From positions 4,927,501 through 4,991,500 of the forward strand of contig NZ_CP019288.1 of NCBI RefSeq assembly GCF_009901525.1: DNA of 64,000 nt. Reading direction: 5' to 3'. Under the pieces are notes generated by a model that had not been told where the DNA came from, ran no database searches, and saw only the letters and a program-made list of their open reading frames with translations. A program made the position numbers and the translations under genes. Of the stretch, positions 42,555 through 50,203 are shown piece by piece; positions within the stretch are counted from its first letter, which is position 1; the number at the start of each line of letters is the position of its first letter. Origin of the DNA: Kordia antarctica. Lineage in GTDB: Bacteria > Bacteroidota > Bacteroidia > Flavobacteriales > Flavobacteriaceae.

Positions 42555-43187
42555 ATGAGAAGGCAAATAATAACTTTTGGTGTGTTTATATTAATAATAT
42601 CATTCCTTTTAGTTGGATGTACAAAGTATAAATTGTCTATTACTGATTTAGAATGGCAGCCATATTTAAAAGGAGACATTTTAGTATTTCAATCTAATAT
42701 GAGTGAAATAGATACAGTTTATATAACAGAGATAAACACGTACTCTAACGCAGAGGATCATTTAGCAATTTCCTCTGATCATCATGAAACATTATTTGTG
42801 TCGGGATTAGTAACATTAGCTAGACCTAAAAAGGATCATTTAGGAAATTATTATTATAAAGGCGGAATTAAGTTATTGTCAATGTATGCAGATGATGATA
42901 GTCATATTGAATTTGAACTAAATAAGATAGGAGATTCCTTAAGATATGCCAGCGCTAAGTATACAATAAATGAAATAACTAAATATTATGAAGAATCATC
43001 GAAAATAGATTTTAATAATATTGAAGATGTAGTTTCTATGGAGACTAGTATTACATATAAAATTGATTACGATTTGAAAAATATTTGGTGGAGTAAAGAA
43101 TATGGTTATGTTCGTTATGAGTACAAGAATAATTATTATTGGGAATTGAAAAAGTTTATACGTAATGGAGAAGATATTTTAAAATAA
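42555..43187 (+). CDS. Lipoprotein of unknown function
   Basis: The protein has 210 residues with a lipoprotein signal (LLVGCTKY, Cys at about residue 22). The mature part is rich in aromatic residues and beta-strand pattern (YVRYEYKNNYYWELKKFI at the C-terminus). No family recognised. It stands alone between ettA and the IS3 element; its codon use is more A/T-rich than the neighbours, and its isolation next to a transposon suggests an accessory gene. Confidence 0.75.
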   Translation: MRRQIITFGVFILIISFLLVGCTKYKLSITDLEWQPYLKGDILVFQSNMSEIDTVYITEINTYSNAEDHLAISSDHHETLFVSGLVTLARPKKDHLGNYYYKGGIKLLSMYADDDSHIEFELNKIGDSLRYASAKYTINEITKYYEESSKIDFNNIEDVVSMETSITYKIDYDLKNIWWSKEYGYVRYEYKNNYYWELKKFIRNGEDILK

Positions 43188-43447
43188 ACCAAGTACAATA
43201 TCAACACTTTCCTAATAATAGTATTAGTTTATCTCAACGCAAGTGCGAGTTTTCAACTCGTACCGATTGCGAGTAAGAACTACTAATATTGAAAATCTCT
43301 TTGAGTAATTCTCGTAGGTTTCTAAAAAATTAATTCAGGAATATTGAGTTTATTTTTCATCTCTGTGTTTTTGAATTTTTGCGCCAGCATCTAACGTATT
43401 ACTTTAGCCCCAAATAATTTCGGAGTGTTCTTTTAAATTTCAAATAA

Positions 43448-43455
43448 TACCTTTG
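43448..43455 (+). promoter_or_regulatory. -7 promoter box TACCTTTG of the IS3 transposase
   Basis: TACCTTTG fits TAnnTTTG and ends four bases before the orfA ATG at 43460, inside the left end of the element; the transcript would be nearly leaderless, as at guaA. Confidence 0.5.
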
Positions 43456-43459
43456 AGAG

Positions 43460-43771
43460 ATGAAATACAAGAAATGGAGTTTACAAGAAAAGTTAGAAAT
43501 ACTATCCTGTTCTGAGGAACTTGGTATTGTTGAGACTTGTCGTAAATATAGTGTTAGTACTGGCACTTTTTATAGTTGGAAGAAGAAACATGATACCCAA
43601 GGAGAAGCTGGCTTAAAAGTTACTTATGATACTCGTAGTAAGGAATTAAAGCATGCAGAAGAAGAAAATAGAATACTCCGTAAGCTATTGAGTAATAAAG
43701 AAATTGAATTAGAAATTCAACGAGAACTCTTAAAAAAAAAGTTTGGGACATCCGATCCAAGAAAGATTTAG
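43460..43771 (+). CDS. IS3-family transposase OrfA
   Basis: The protein has 103 residues. Helix-turn-helix of the transposase IS3/IS911 (HTH_Tnp_1) type: WSLQEKLEILSCSEELGIVETCRKYSVSTGTFYSWKKKHD, then a leucine-zipper-like coiled coil (ENRILRKLLSNKEIELEIQRELLKK). It binds the element ends. Its 3' part contains the slippery heptamer A-AAA-AAG at 43735-43741, where a -1 shift leads into orfB to make the OrfAB transposase. Without shifting it ends at FGTSDPRKI. Confidence 0.9.
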   Translation: MKYKKWSLQEKLEILSCSEELGIVETCRKYSVSTGTFYSWKKKHDTQGEAGLKVTYDTRSKELKHAEEENRILRKLLSNKEIELEIQRELLKKKFGTSDPRKI

Positions 43772-43782
43772 TTGATGCTATT

Positions 43783-44667
43783 TTGAGTAAGCACAAGATT
43801 AGCAAAACTAAGGTAATTAATATGGTTGGTATTGTTCATAGCAGTTACTATCGTAAACCAAGTTTTGGAAAAAAAGGTAATAAACCAAGTAAATTTACCT
43901 ATCATAATAACAATGGATTTGTCACTCAAGATATTGTGGTTGAATCTGTAAAGAAAATACTAAGTCATCCATTTATAGATTGTGGTTACAGGTTAATGAC
44001 TTGCTATTTGAATCGGGATGGCTATACAATAAACCATAAAAAACTATATAGAATACTAAAACAAGCAAATCTATTGAAATTAAAAAATCGTATTAATAGG
44101 AGTGGTTCTGGACGTAAGTTTGTTAAATTCAGGAAAGTAAAAACCGTAAAACCCTTTGACTGCCTAGAGATGGACATAAAGATAGTTTGGATACCAAGTG
44201 CTGGTAAAAACGCTTATTTACTTTCTATAATAGATGTTCATACGCGAAGAATATTAATAGATCTATTTGCTTTTTCAATTAAACAAGCGCAAGTGATAGC
44301 GTTATTGTCTGAATTGTTTTTAAATTATCAATATCCAAATAATGTTGTTATTAGAAGTGATAACGGGAGTCAGTTTATTGCAAAAAATGTAAGAGAGTAT
44401 TTAGAACTTATAGGTGTAAGTCAAGAATTTACGCATATAGCAACACCAGAAGAGAACGCTCATATAGAAGCTTATCATGGCATTTTGAAAAAAGAAGTTT
44501 TTCAGAGATTTGAATATAGAACCTTTGGAGAGATAGAAAAAATCCTTAAACAATATGTGCTGTTTTATAATAATGAAAGGCTACATGGATTACTAGGAAA
44601 AATAACCCCAATTGAAAAATGGAATCAAGATAAACACCTAATTTTAATGAAAAAATTAACCGCATAA
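43783..44667 (+). CDS. IS3-family transposase OrfB (DDE integrase domain)
   Basis: The protein has 294 residues from a TTG; the frame is open upstream through the slippery site at 43735-43741, so the natural product is an OrfA-OrfB fusion made by -1 frameshifting. The rve/DDE core is complete: first Asp in DCLEMDIKIVW, second in VVIRSDNGSQF, and Glu in EENAHIEAYHGILKKEVF, followed by FYNNERLHGLLGKITPIEKW. All three catalytic residues remain, so the enzyme may still be active. Confidence 0.92.
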   Translation: MSKHKISKTKVINMVGIVHSSYYRKPSFGKKGNKPSKFTYHNNNGFVTQDIVVESVKKILSHPFIDCGYRLMTCYLNRDGYTINHKKLYRILKQANLLKLKNRINRSGSGRKFVKFRKVKTVKPFDCLEMDIKIVWIPSAGKNAYLLSIIDVHTRRILIDLFAFSIKQAQVIALLSELFLNYQYPNNVVIRSDNGSQFIAKNVREYLELIGVSQEFTHIATPEENAHIEAYHGILKKEVFQRFEYRTFGEIEKILKQYVLFYNNERLHGLLGKITPIEKWNQDKHLILMKKLTA

Positions 44668-44939
44668 TTTAACTAACGAAATTTAAAAGAATACTCTTGT
44701 TTTACAGGGGTCAAAACACGTATGAATCCGAAATGTTTCTACGCGACACTTAAACGTTTTGAATATAGAAAGCAGATATGGACATTTTTTAGTTTAAATT
44801 TAATTTGAGTTTTTAGAATTTAATTTCGAGCATTATTGAAATCAAAATATATTTTGATTGAAAATACCTAGCGGAGCTATTGAGAAACTTTAATTTTCAA
44901 ATCATCAAATCATCAAATTGACACATTTTCAAATCAAAT
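44668..44939. other. Intergenic region after the IS3 element
   Basis: It holds the right end of the IS (to 44713), then A/T-rich DNA with no gene, including the second copy of a palindromic dispersed element at 44828-44878. Confidence 0.6.
44828..44878 (-). repeat. Palindromic dispersed element, copy 2 (inverted)
   Basis: Reverse complement of the element at 25509-25560: GAGCATTATTGAAATC, an A/T palindrome AAAATATATTTT, and GAAAATACCTAGCGGAGCT. About 44 core bases align with few differences. Confidence 0.75.
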
Positions 44940-45623
44940 TCACTCAAGTTTCAACGTCTTAATATCTGCAATTAATTGCTGAACTGCTGTTTTATTCAAT
45001 CCATTATAAATTCCTCTAATTTGTCTGTTTTTATCAATCAAAACAAAATTTTCTGTATGTAAAAAATCATCATCAGTTTTGGGTTTACCCAGATTTTCTT
45101 CTACAAAATAGTGGTTTCGACCTAAGTCGTAAATTTCAGAACGTTCGCCTGTAACCAAATGCCACTTTTTACTCTCAATTCCTTTATTTTTAGCATATGC
45201 TTTTAACACAGGAACCGAATCCATTTCTGGAGTTACCGAATGTGACAACAATAAAATTTCAGCATCATCTTTAAATTCTTGTTGTAAAATGTCCATATTT
45301 GCGGTCATTTTTGGGCAGATTCCGGGACAGGTAGTAAAGAAGAAGTCTGTAACGTAAATCTTGTTTGCAAAAGTTGCTTCCGTAATTGTTTCGCCTTCCT
45401 GATTTGTTAAACTAAACGCAGGAATTTGATGAAACGATTTTTGTGCTTCACTTCCACTTTCAAACCAATATGGCGTAAACGAAGCTTCTTTGTAAAAAGG
45501 CAAGGTTGCAACTCGACTATCCAAAGGTTTTCGTGTATCATTTTTACAATTAAACAGTAAAAAAGAAACTACTACTAACAAACAAAAACTATTTCGTTTG
45601 TACAATTTCGCTTTGTAATTCAT
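44940..45623 (-). CDS. SCO family copper-chaperone-like lipoprotein
   Basis: The protein has 227 residues with a lipoprotein signal (LLFNCKND, Cys at about 26). Thioredoxin-like Sco1/SenC/PrrC domain: the CxxxC motif is CPGICPK (TTCPGICPKMTANM), and the copper-ligand His is in the later HTENFVLIDK segment. Sco proteins deliver copper to the CuA site of cytochrome oxidase or act as thiol-disulfide enzymes. It is last in a minus-strand operon with YHYH proteins, overlapping the upstream gene by 35 bp. No cytochrome oxidase genes are nearby. Confidence 0.92.
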   Translation of the reverse strand: MNYKAKLYKRNSFCLLVVVSFLLFNCKNDTRKPLDSRVATLPFYKEASFTPYWFESGSEAQKSFHQIPAFSLTNQEGETITEATFANKIYVTDFFFTTCPGICPKMTANMDILQQEFKDDAEILLLSHSVTPEMDSVPVLKAYAKNKGIESKKWHLVTGERSEIYDLGRNHYFVEENLGKPKTDDDFLHTENFVLIDKNRQIRGIYNGLNKTAVQQLIADIKTLKLE

Positions 45624-46242
45624 AACACAATCCTGATCGTTTTAAGCCAAAATAACGTCCATTTTTAGCTTCGTAATTATTAAATAGTTTCCCGTTTTTT
45701 CGCCACGCTTTCTGCAAACCTTCTTCTTTTCCGTTCACAATAGTTAATTCCTTGAATTTTTCACCAGATATATACCATTGTTCTTGAAGTCCATTGACAA
45801 CGCCATCAATATGATTTGAAATAGAACGCAAATTTCCATTATTCCACCACGTTTTTGAAATTCCGTGTTGTTTTCCTTCTACATAATTTGATTCATAACT
45901 TAGCAAACCAGCTGGAAACCACTTTTTACGTACTCCGTTTCTCTTTCCTTTTATATACTGAATCGTTTCTGCAACAATTCCGTTGGCATATTTGAGTTCA
46001 GAAATTCCTGTAAATGGTTCATTTTTATAAAAAACCAATCCTTGAGTTGGTTTCAGTGCAAGCGAATCTTTAGAAACAACTACCGAAGATTTTTGAGAAA
46101 TATCTTCGGTAATCGTACCTACTTTTTGCGACTTATTTTGGCATGAAACTAATAAGAGTATTATCCCAAAAAAACTTATAAAATTACTGTATGTTATTCG
46201 CTGTTCCTTGATAATTTCCTGGAAATAAAATATAATATTCAT
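45589..46242 (-). CDS. MORN_2/YwqK-like repeat lipoprotein
   Basis: The protein has 217 residues; a 59-bp overlap with the preceding FN3/YHYH gene is forced because no later ATG precedes the signal (FGIILLLVSCQ lipobox). Then repeats of the MORN_2 type (NGVRKKWFPAGLLSYESNY, HGISKTWWNNGNLRSISNH, NGLQEQWYISGEKF, EGLQKAWRKNGKLF). Such proteins are often labelled toxin-antitoxin YwqK antitoxins, but as a lipoprotein in this operon an envelope role is more likely. Overlaps the SCO gene by 35 bp. Confidence 0.8.
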   Translation of the reverse strand: MNIIFYFQEIIKEQRITYSNFISFFGIILLLVSCQNKSQKVGTITEDISQKSSVVVSKDSLALKPTQGLVFYKNEPFTGISELKYANGIVAETIQYIKGKRNGVRKKWFPAGLLSYESNYVEGKQHGISKTWWNNGNLRSISNHIDGVVNGLQEQWYISGEKFKELTIVNGKEEGLQKAWRKNGKLFNNYEAKNGRYFGLKRSGLCYELQSEIVQTK

Positions 46243-47275
46243 TCAAGTAAAGTTCGTTTTGTATGTGGTAATGATATTCCGCAGTTGTTGTATGTTGCGT
46301 TGTACTTGTATGTCCGCCAGAAGCATCTAAATCTGTTGGATATGTTGCTGTAGAGTTACATTTACGTCCATATAAAAAGAATCCATCTGCAATAATTCCG
46401 ATTAATTCTTCATCATCTTCAGACCAAGCTTTTGTTTCTAAATGGTAGTGATAACTTTGCGGTCCTGTATGCGCCGCTGTATAATCTAATGAGCCAACTG
46501 CATTATCCAAAGGTACATTTGGTCCTTCTTCATCATTGTAAATCATAGCACCTGAAATTGCAATTCCTATGGCACCTAAACCTGTTGCACTAGAACTTGA
46601 AGCTAACGTTGGAATTGCAGGAATTGTTAGTGAATATGAACCGTTAAAATCGTCAATATTTCCTGGCGCCATCATTGCATATGAAGTTGCTGTTGGCTCT
46701 ACAAATAATGGATGATTTTGAGCAGAAGCCGGAGTTGTTAAGGTATTTCCCATTGGATCAGTTGCACTTCGTGCAGTTGTGTTTGACCAATATGGCGAGG
46801 TATGATTTGGCATTCCGTTTGTTTCAATTTCTACGTTAGATCCGTTGAGCATAATGGTAACATTTGCAGCATCAAACTCTGAAAAAGCATTATGTAAACT
46901 TGCTACAATTGCAGTGGTTGTAAAACCAAATGATGTAGAAGTTGTTCCGCCATTTCCATCAGAAGCCACAATAGTTCCTGAATAATTAGTTCCAGAAGTT
47001 AAACCAACTAATGCATATGTTACTTGTGATACAGCACTTGCAATTTCAGATCCTGCAAGGTTTACAGTATATGTAACTGCGTCGCCATCTGCATCTGTTG
47101 AAGCTGACCAATTTACGTTTGCAGATGTTTCTGTAACATTAGTGATTGTTGCAGTAAAACTTCCTGGCGCATTGTTTGTTGCTGAATCTGGAGACGCTAC
47201 ATCGTCACTTCCGCAAGCGACCAATAAACTTGCAAATACAAGTATTGCTAATGTAATTTTAAATAAGTTTTTCAT
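46184..47275 (-). CDS. YHYH-domain lipoprotein with fibronectin type III domain
   Basis: The protein has 363 residues with a lipoprotein signal (SLLVACGSD, Cys at about 21). FN3 domain at about 38-125 (VTETSANVNWSASTDADGDAVTYTV). YHYH domain at about 150-363: the two YHYH tetrads are SYHYHLETKAW and AEYHYHIQNEL, with IGIIADGFFLYGRK between. YHYH domains lack a known enzymatic role; the paired His tetrads suggest metal binding, consistent with the SCO neighbour. Distinct from the second YHYH gene upstream, which carries EF-hands instead of FN3. Confidence 0.9.
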   Translation of the reverse strand: MKNLFKITLAILVFASLLVACGSDDVASPDSATNNAPGSFTATITNVTETSANVNWSASTDADGDAVTYTVNLAGSEIASAVSQVTYALVGLTSGTNYSGTIVASDGNGGTTSTSFGFTTTAIVASLHNAFSEFDAANVTIMLNGSNVEIETNGMPNHTSPYWSNTTARSATDPMGNTLTTPASAQNHPLFVEPTATSYAMMAPGNIDDFNGSYSLTIPAIPTLASSSSATGLGAIGIAISGAMIYNDEEGPNVPLDNAVGSLDYTAAHTGPQSYHYHLETKAWSEDDEELIGIIADGFFLYGRKCNSTATYPTDLDASGGHTSTTQHTTTAEYHYHIQNELYLNEYYILFPGNYQGTANNIQ

Positions 47276-47491
47276 TTTATAATTTAATTGTTAATTTTAA
47301 TAGTTAGATGTTATTTAATAAAAAAGCTTGCGCTTGATTTAAGATTTATTCATTTTCTAGTATCCTGAGCGGAGTCGAAGTATAGATTTTTAGACTTGTT
47401 AGATCGTTAGATTAATAGATTAAGTTTATCATTTTCATACTAAAAGCTGAGTAATAACTAACTGCCAGAAAACTCAATACTCATAACTAAT

Positions 47492-48670
47492 TTACTGTCT
47501 TCCACGCTGTCCACGACCTCTTTGTCCGCCTTGTCTTCCTTGCGGTTTTGGCGCATTTTGTAATTCTTTCTTTGTGATAAATCCATCATCATTTGTGTCA
47601 ACTTTAGAAAATTCGCGTTGTAATGGCCCTTTTACTTCTTTTTTGCTCAACTTTCCGTCATTATTTGTGTCCATTTGCTCAAAAAGCTGATCTACATTTG
47701 GACGTTCATTCGTATTTCCTCGACTGTTTCTACCTGGAAAACCATCACGATTTCCGCCGCGCATTCCGCCACCAACTTTGAAACTTTTATTTGGTGTTCC
47801 CACAAAAAATCGTGGCAATGATGGAAAACTATCAGTAATTACATAATAATACGTTCCGTTTGGAAATTCAGGTGTTTTGCCAAAACGTCCATTTGCTTCG
47901 TCCAAATTTCCATGTCCTTTTATATATTCAAAATCGCGTGCGTACGTTCCGTCGTAGTTTCCATTTGGAGCAGAAATTCCGTCTCCAGGACGATTTCCTT
48001 CTTTTAGTTTATAACTTGAAGTTAATTCAATCAACTCAGAATTTGTATCAGAAACATATCCATTTTTATAATAAATTGGAAAACCATCGGCTGCCCAACC
48101 AAGTAGAAACATCTTGTTTTTAGCTGCATTATTTACAATTCCCCAAGGTGTTCCGTGATAATGATATTCGCCCGTTGGTTGCACGTGCGCATTATTGCAA
48201 TCGTCACCTAAATCCACATTTGTACTCAACGCTTCTTTTGCCCAAGCCGTATTCATTTCTCGCGTAGTTGGATTCACGAAAAATTCCATCGCAGTTGGTT
48301 CCATCTTTACACCATTAATAGCAACACCAAAAACATAATTTGGTCTTCCTTGTCCTAACATTCCTTCACTATAAACAGAAGTTAATTTTTTATTCTTTTT
48401 AGGTCGTAAAGCGACTTTATATGTTTTTTCTTGTGGAGAAATTGTATTTGGGTTTCCTGCATTTGGAAAAGCACCTGTTGCGTGTTTTGGAATTGCGTTG
48501 GATTTGATGACGCGATATTTTCCCTGTTTGGAAATGGTAACTTCACTTTTGTATTTTACCATTTCTGTACATTCATAACCGTCTGTTACAGAAAATGTGT
48601 TTTTAGAAGTTTCTTGCGCGAATGTTATCATCGCAAATAATAAAAAAGTAGTAAAAAGTATCTGTTTCAT
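47492..48670 (-). CDS. YHYH-domain protein with EF-hand C-terminus
   Basis: The protein has 392 residues with signal peptide 1-18. YHYH domain at about 60-300: GEYHYHGTPWGIVNN, FLLGWAADGFPIYYKNGYV and NGTYYYVITDSFPSLPRF. It is followed by a Gly/Arg-rich linker and two EF-hand-like loops (DTNNDGKLSKKEV and DTNDDGFITKKEL) that bind calcium, then a Gln/Gly/Arg tail. Secreted or periplasmic. Fourth gene in the minus-strand operon; a 216-bp gap separates it from the FN3/YHYH gene. Confidence 0.9.
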   Translation of the reverse strand: MKQILFTTFLLFAMITFAQETSKNTFSVTDGYECTEMVKYKSEVTISKQGKYRVIKSNAIPKHATGAFPNAGNPNTISPQEKTYKVALRPKKNKKLTSVYSEGMLGQGRPNYVFGVAINGVKMEPTAMEFFVNPTTREMNTAWAKEALSTNVDLGDDCNNAHVQPTGEYHYHGTPWGIVNNAAKNKMFLLGWAADGFPIYYKNGYVSDTNSELIELTSSYKLKEGNRPGDGISAPNGNYDGTYARDFEYIKGHGNLDEANGRFGKTPEFPNGTYYYVITDSFPSLPRFFVGTPNKSFKVGGGMRGGNRDGFPGRNSRGNTNERPNVDQLFEQMDTNNDGKLSKKEVKGPLQREFSKVDTNDDGFITKKELQNAPKPQGRQGGQRGRGQRGRQ

Positions 48671-48738
48671 TTTAAAAGAATTTCATCGTGTTTTGTAGTT
48701 AGATGAATTCTTTCAGAAAAACTTGTGCGGAGTTTGAA

Positions 48739-49182
48739 TTATTTTCCTTTTTTCTTTCCACCTCGATGTAAAGCGTCTTGTATAATGGAATTAAATTTGG
48801 AGCGTTGTTCGTCGGTACAAATTTTTTGAACCTCCTTAAAATGATAGAATGTTTTCAAATCTTTTTGACGTTCTTTTTCGCCAATTCGTTTTGTAATATC
48901 ATTAATTTCAGTTTCGTTTACTGTTGTTTCAGACAATTTATCAAACAATTGATCTTTCAATTCTTTTACCTCACGAGAAATTTCACGCATGGTTTCATGA
49001 TGTGTTTTATTCATCTTGGTAAAATCGTTCATTTGCGCTTCATCAAACTGTAATTCTTTTGCGATAAACATACCTGGATTGTGATTTGGCGGATGCGAAT
49101 CTCCAAAGATTTTCACCATAAAAAAGCCATTCATTAAAACAAGAAAAGCCAATAATATATATATAAGCGTATTTTTTTTCAT
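48739..49182 (-). CDS. Spy/CpxP-like periplasmic heavy-metal-sensor-type protein
   Basis: The protein has 147 residues with an N-terminal membrane anchor or signal (about 5-27). The rest is helical: ELQFDEAQMNDFTKMNKTHHETMREI, then LKDQLFDKLSE and DEQRSKFNSIIQDALHRGGKKKGK. It matches the LTxxQ-type Spy/CpxP or heavy-metal-resistance-like family, in which His residues may bind Zn, Ni or Cu. It follows the short anti-sigma-like gene by 11 bp. Confidence 0.82.
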   Translation of the reverse strand: MKKNTLIYILLAFLVLMNGFFMVKIFGDSHPPNHNPGMFIAKELQFDEAQMNDFTKMNKTHHETMREISREVKELKDQLFDKLSETTVNETEINDITKRIGEKERQKDLKTFYHFKEVQKICTDEQRSKFNSIIQDALHRGGKKKGK

Positions 49183-49193
49183 GTGATTTCTAT

Positions 49194-49508
49194 TTAATTA
49201 AATACTGATGATTGCGTGTCTTGCGACAATTCATAAACATTTGCAAATTCCGAAACGCCTTCATTATAGGTTGTTTTTGTCAATTGCATGATTCCGAAAA
49301 CATTTATAATTAGAATACAAATCAAGGTTGCGAATTGTATTTTCGGTGTAAACCAACCAAAACCTGCTGAAACCGTTTCTTCCTTTTCAGAAAACAAACG
49401 TTGCAAAGTTTTATCTTTAAAAAAAGGAGAAACATTCACTTTATGGATATCTTCTAAAACGTCAAATGTAGCTTCAATCGTATTTTCTATGTCTTTTGGT
49501 GTTTTCAT
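49194..49508 (-). CDS. Small single-pass membrane protein, probable anti-sigma factor
   Basis: The protein has 104 residues. Cytosolic N-terminus (about 1-52, IEATFDVLEDIHKVNVSPFFKDK), one transmembrane helix (about 55-76, FATLICILIINVFGIM) and a short outer tail. Its position, 38 bp after an ECF sigma gene in the same direction, and this topology are typical of anti-sigma factors, but no ZAS or RskA motif is visible. Assignment by context only. Confidence 0.65.
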   Translation of the reverse strand: MKTPKDIENTIEATFDVLEDIHKVNVSPFFKDKTLQRLFSEKEETVSAGFGWFTPKIQFATLICILIINVFGIMQLTKTTYNEGVSEFANVYELSQDTQSSVFN

Positions 49509-49546
49509 AACTTTATATTAGATGCACTATTTTAAAAAAACTTGCG

Positions 49547-50146
49547 CTAATTTTCATTTTTATAAAAATTAGCTAGAATTTGTTGTAAATTTTTCTTGGC
49601 GCGAAACATCAATGATTCTACAGATGAGATACTTTTCTCAGTAATTTCTGCGACTTCTTTATAAGGTAAACCATCAACCTTGTGCAACGTGAATACAATT
49701 CTTTGTGCTTCTGGCAATTGATGAATGGCTTTAAATATAGTTTCACTTTTTTCTTTATTCTCCAAAATAATTCCAGGATGATTCACCTCGGTGAAATACG
49801 AAGTCTTATCAACAGGAATATCGTTTCCGAAAATAGATTGCATAAACGCAAAACGCTTTTTAGTATTTTTCTTTCGGATAAACTCTAACGATTTATTCAC
49901 AGAAATACGATATATCCAAGTAGACAATTTAGAGTTTCCTTTAAATGTATGAATCGATTTAAAAACTTCTACAAAAACTTCCTGTGCAATATCTTCTGCA
50001 TCTTCTTTATTTGGTACAAAAGATAAGCATGCATGAAAAACCTGTTGCTGATATTTATCTAACAAACGACTATACGCTTCCCGTTTTCCTGCTTGTAAAT
50101 CTGATATAAAAGAAGTTTCTTTCAATGAATTTATTTGATTCTTCAA
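49547..50146 (-). CDS. ECF RNA polymerase sigma factor heading the YHYH/SCO operon
   Basis: The protein has 199 residues. Region 2: DAEDIAQEVFVEVFKSIHTF, KLSTWIYRISVNKSLEFIRKK; region 4: LPEAQRIVFTLHKVDGLPYKEVAEITEKSISSVESLMFRAKKNL. Start codon is TTG at 50146: an in-frame stop lies three codons upstream and no ATG occurs before region 2. It is the first gene of a seven-gene minus-strand set and probably auto-regulates it. Divergent from the methyltransferase gene, 57 bp apart. Confidence 0.92.
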   Translation of the reverse strand: MKNQINSLKETSFISDLQAGKREAYSRLLDKYQQQVFHACLSFVPNKEDAEDIAQEVFVEVFKSIHTFKGNSKLSTWIYRISVNKSLEFIRKKNTKKRFAFMQSIFGNDIPVDKTSYFTEVNHPGIILENKEKSETIFKAIHQLPEAQRIVFTLHKVDGLPYKEVAEITEKSISSVESLMFRAKKNLQQILANFYKNEN

Positions 50147-50175
50147 ATTAACTTAAAATTCTAAACATAAAACGA

Positions 50176-50183
50176 TACCTTTG
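50176..50183 (+). promoter_or_regulatory. -7 promoter box TACCTTTG of the RNA methyltransferase gene
   Basis: TACCTTTG fits TAnnTTTG; the ATG at 50204 is 20 bp downstream. An in-frame TTG at 50195 lies just after it and gives a longer frame that was not adopted. Confidence 0.55.
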
Positions 50184-50203
50184 CGCTTTAATTTTTGGAA
50201 CAC

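Larger units (their letters stand above)
43405..44713 (+). mobile_element. IS3-family insertion sequence
   Basis: About 1.3 kb. Terminal inverted repeats of about 36 bp: left end near 43405-43441 and right end 44678-44713 share GAGT(A/G)TTCTTTTAAATTTC as the inner block, with looser outer bases (TAGCCCC versus TGACCCC). Inside are orfA and orfB with a -1 frameshift site. No short flanking target duplication was evident, so the copy may be old or the ends are a few bases off. It inserted between two unrelated genes and breaks neither. Confidence 0.85.

Noticed and set aside
43405-44713. Target-site duplication of the IS3 element
   Set aside because: No matching 3-5 bp direct repeats were found next to the proposed ends.
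45589-46242. YwqK-type antitoxin of a toxin-antitoxin pair
   Set aside because: The protein is a lipoprotein inside a sigma/YHYH/SCO operon and no partner toxin is present; the label is a family naming habit.
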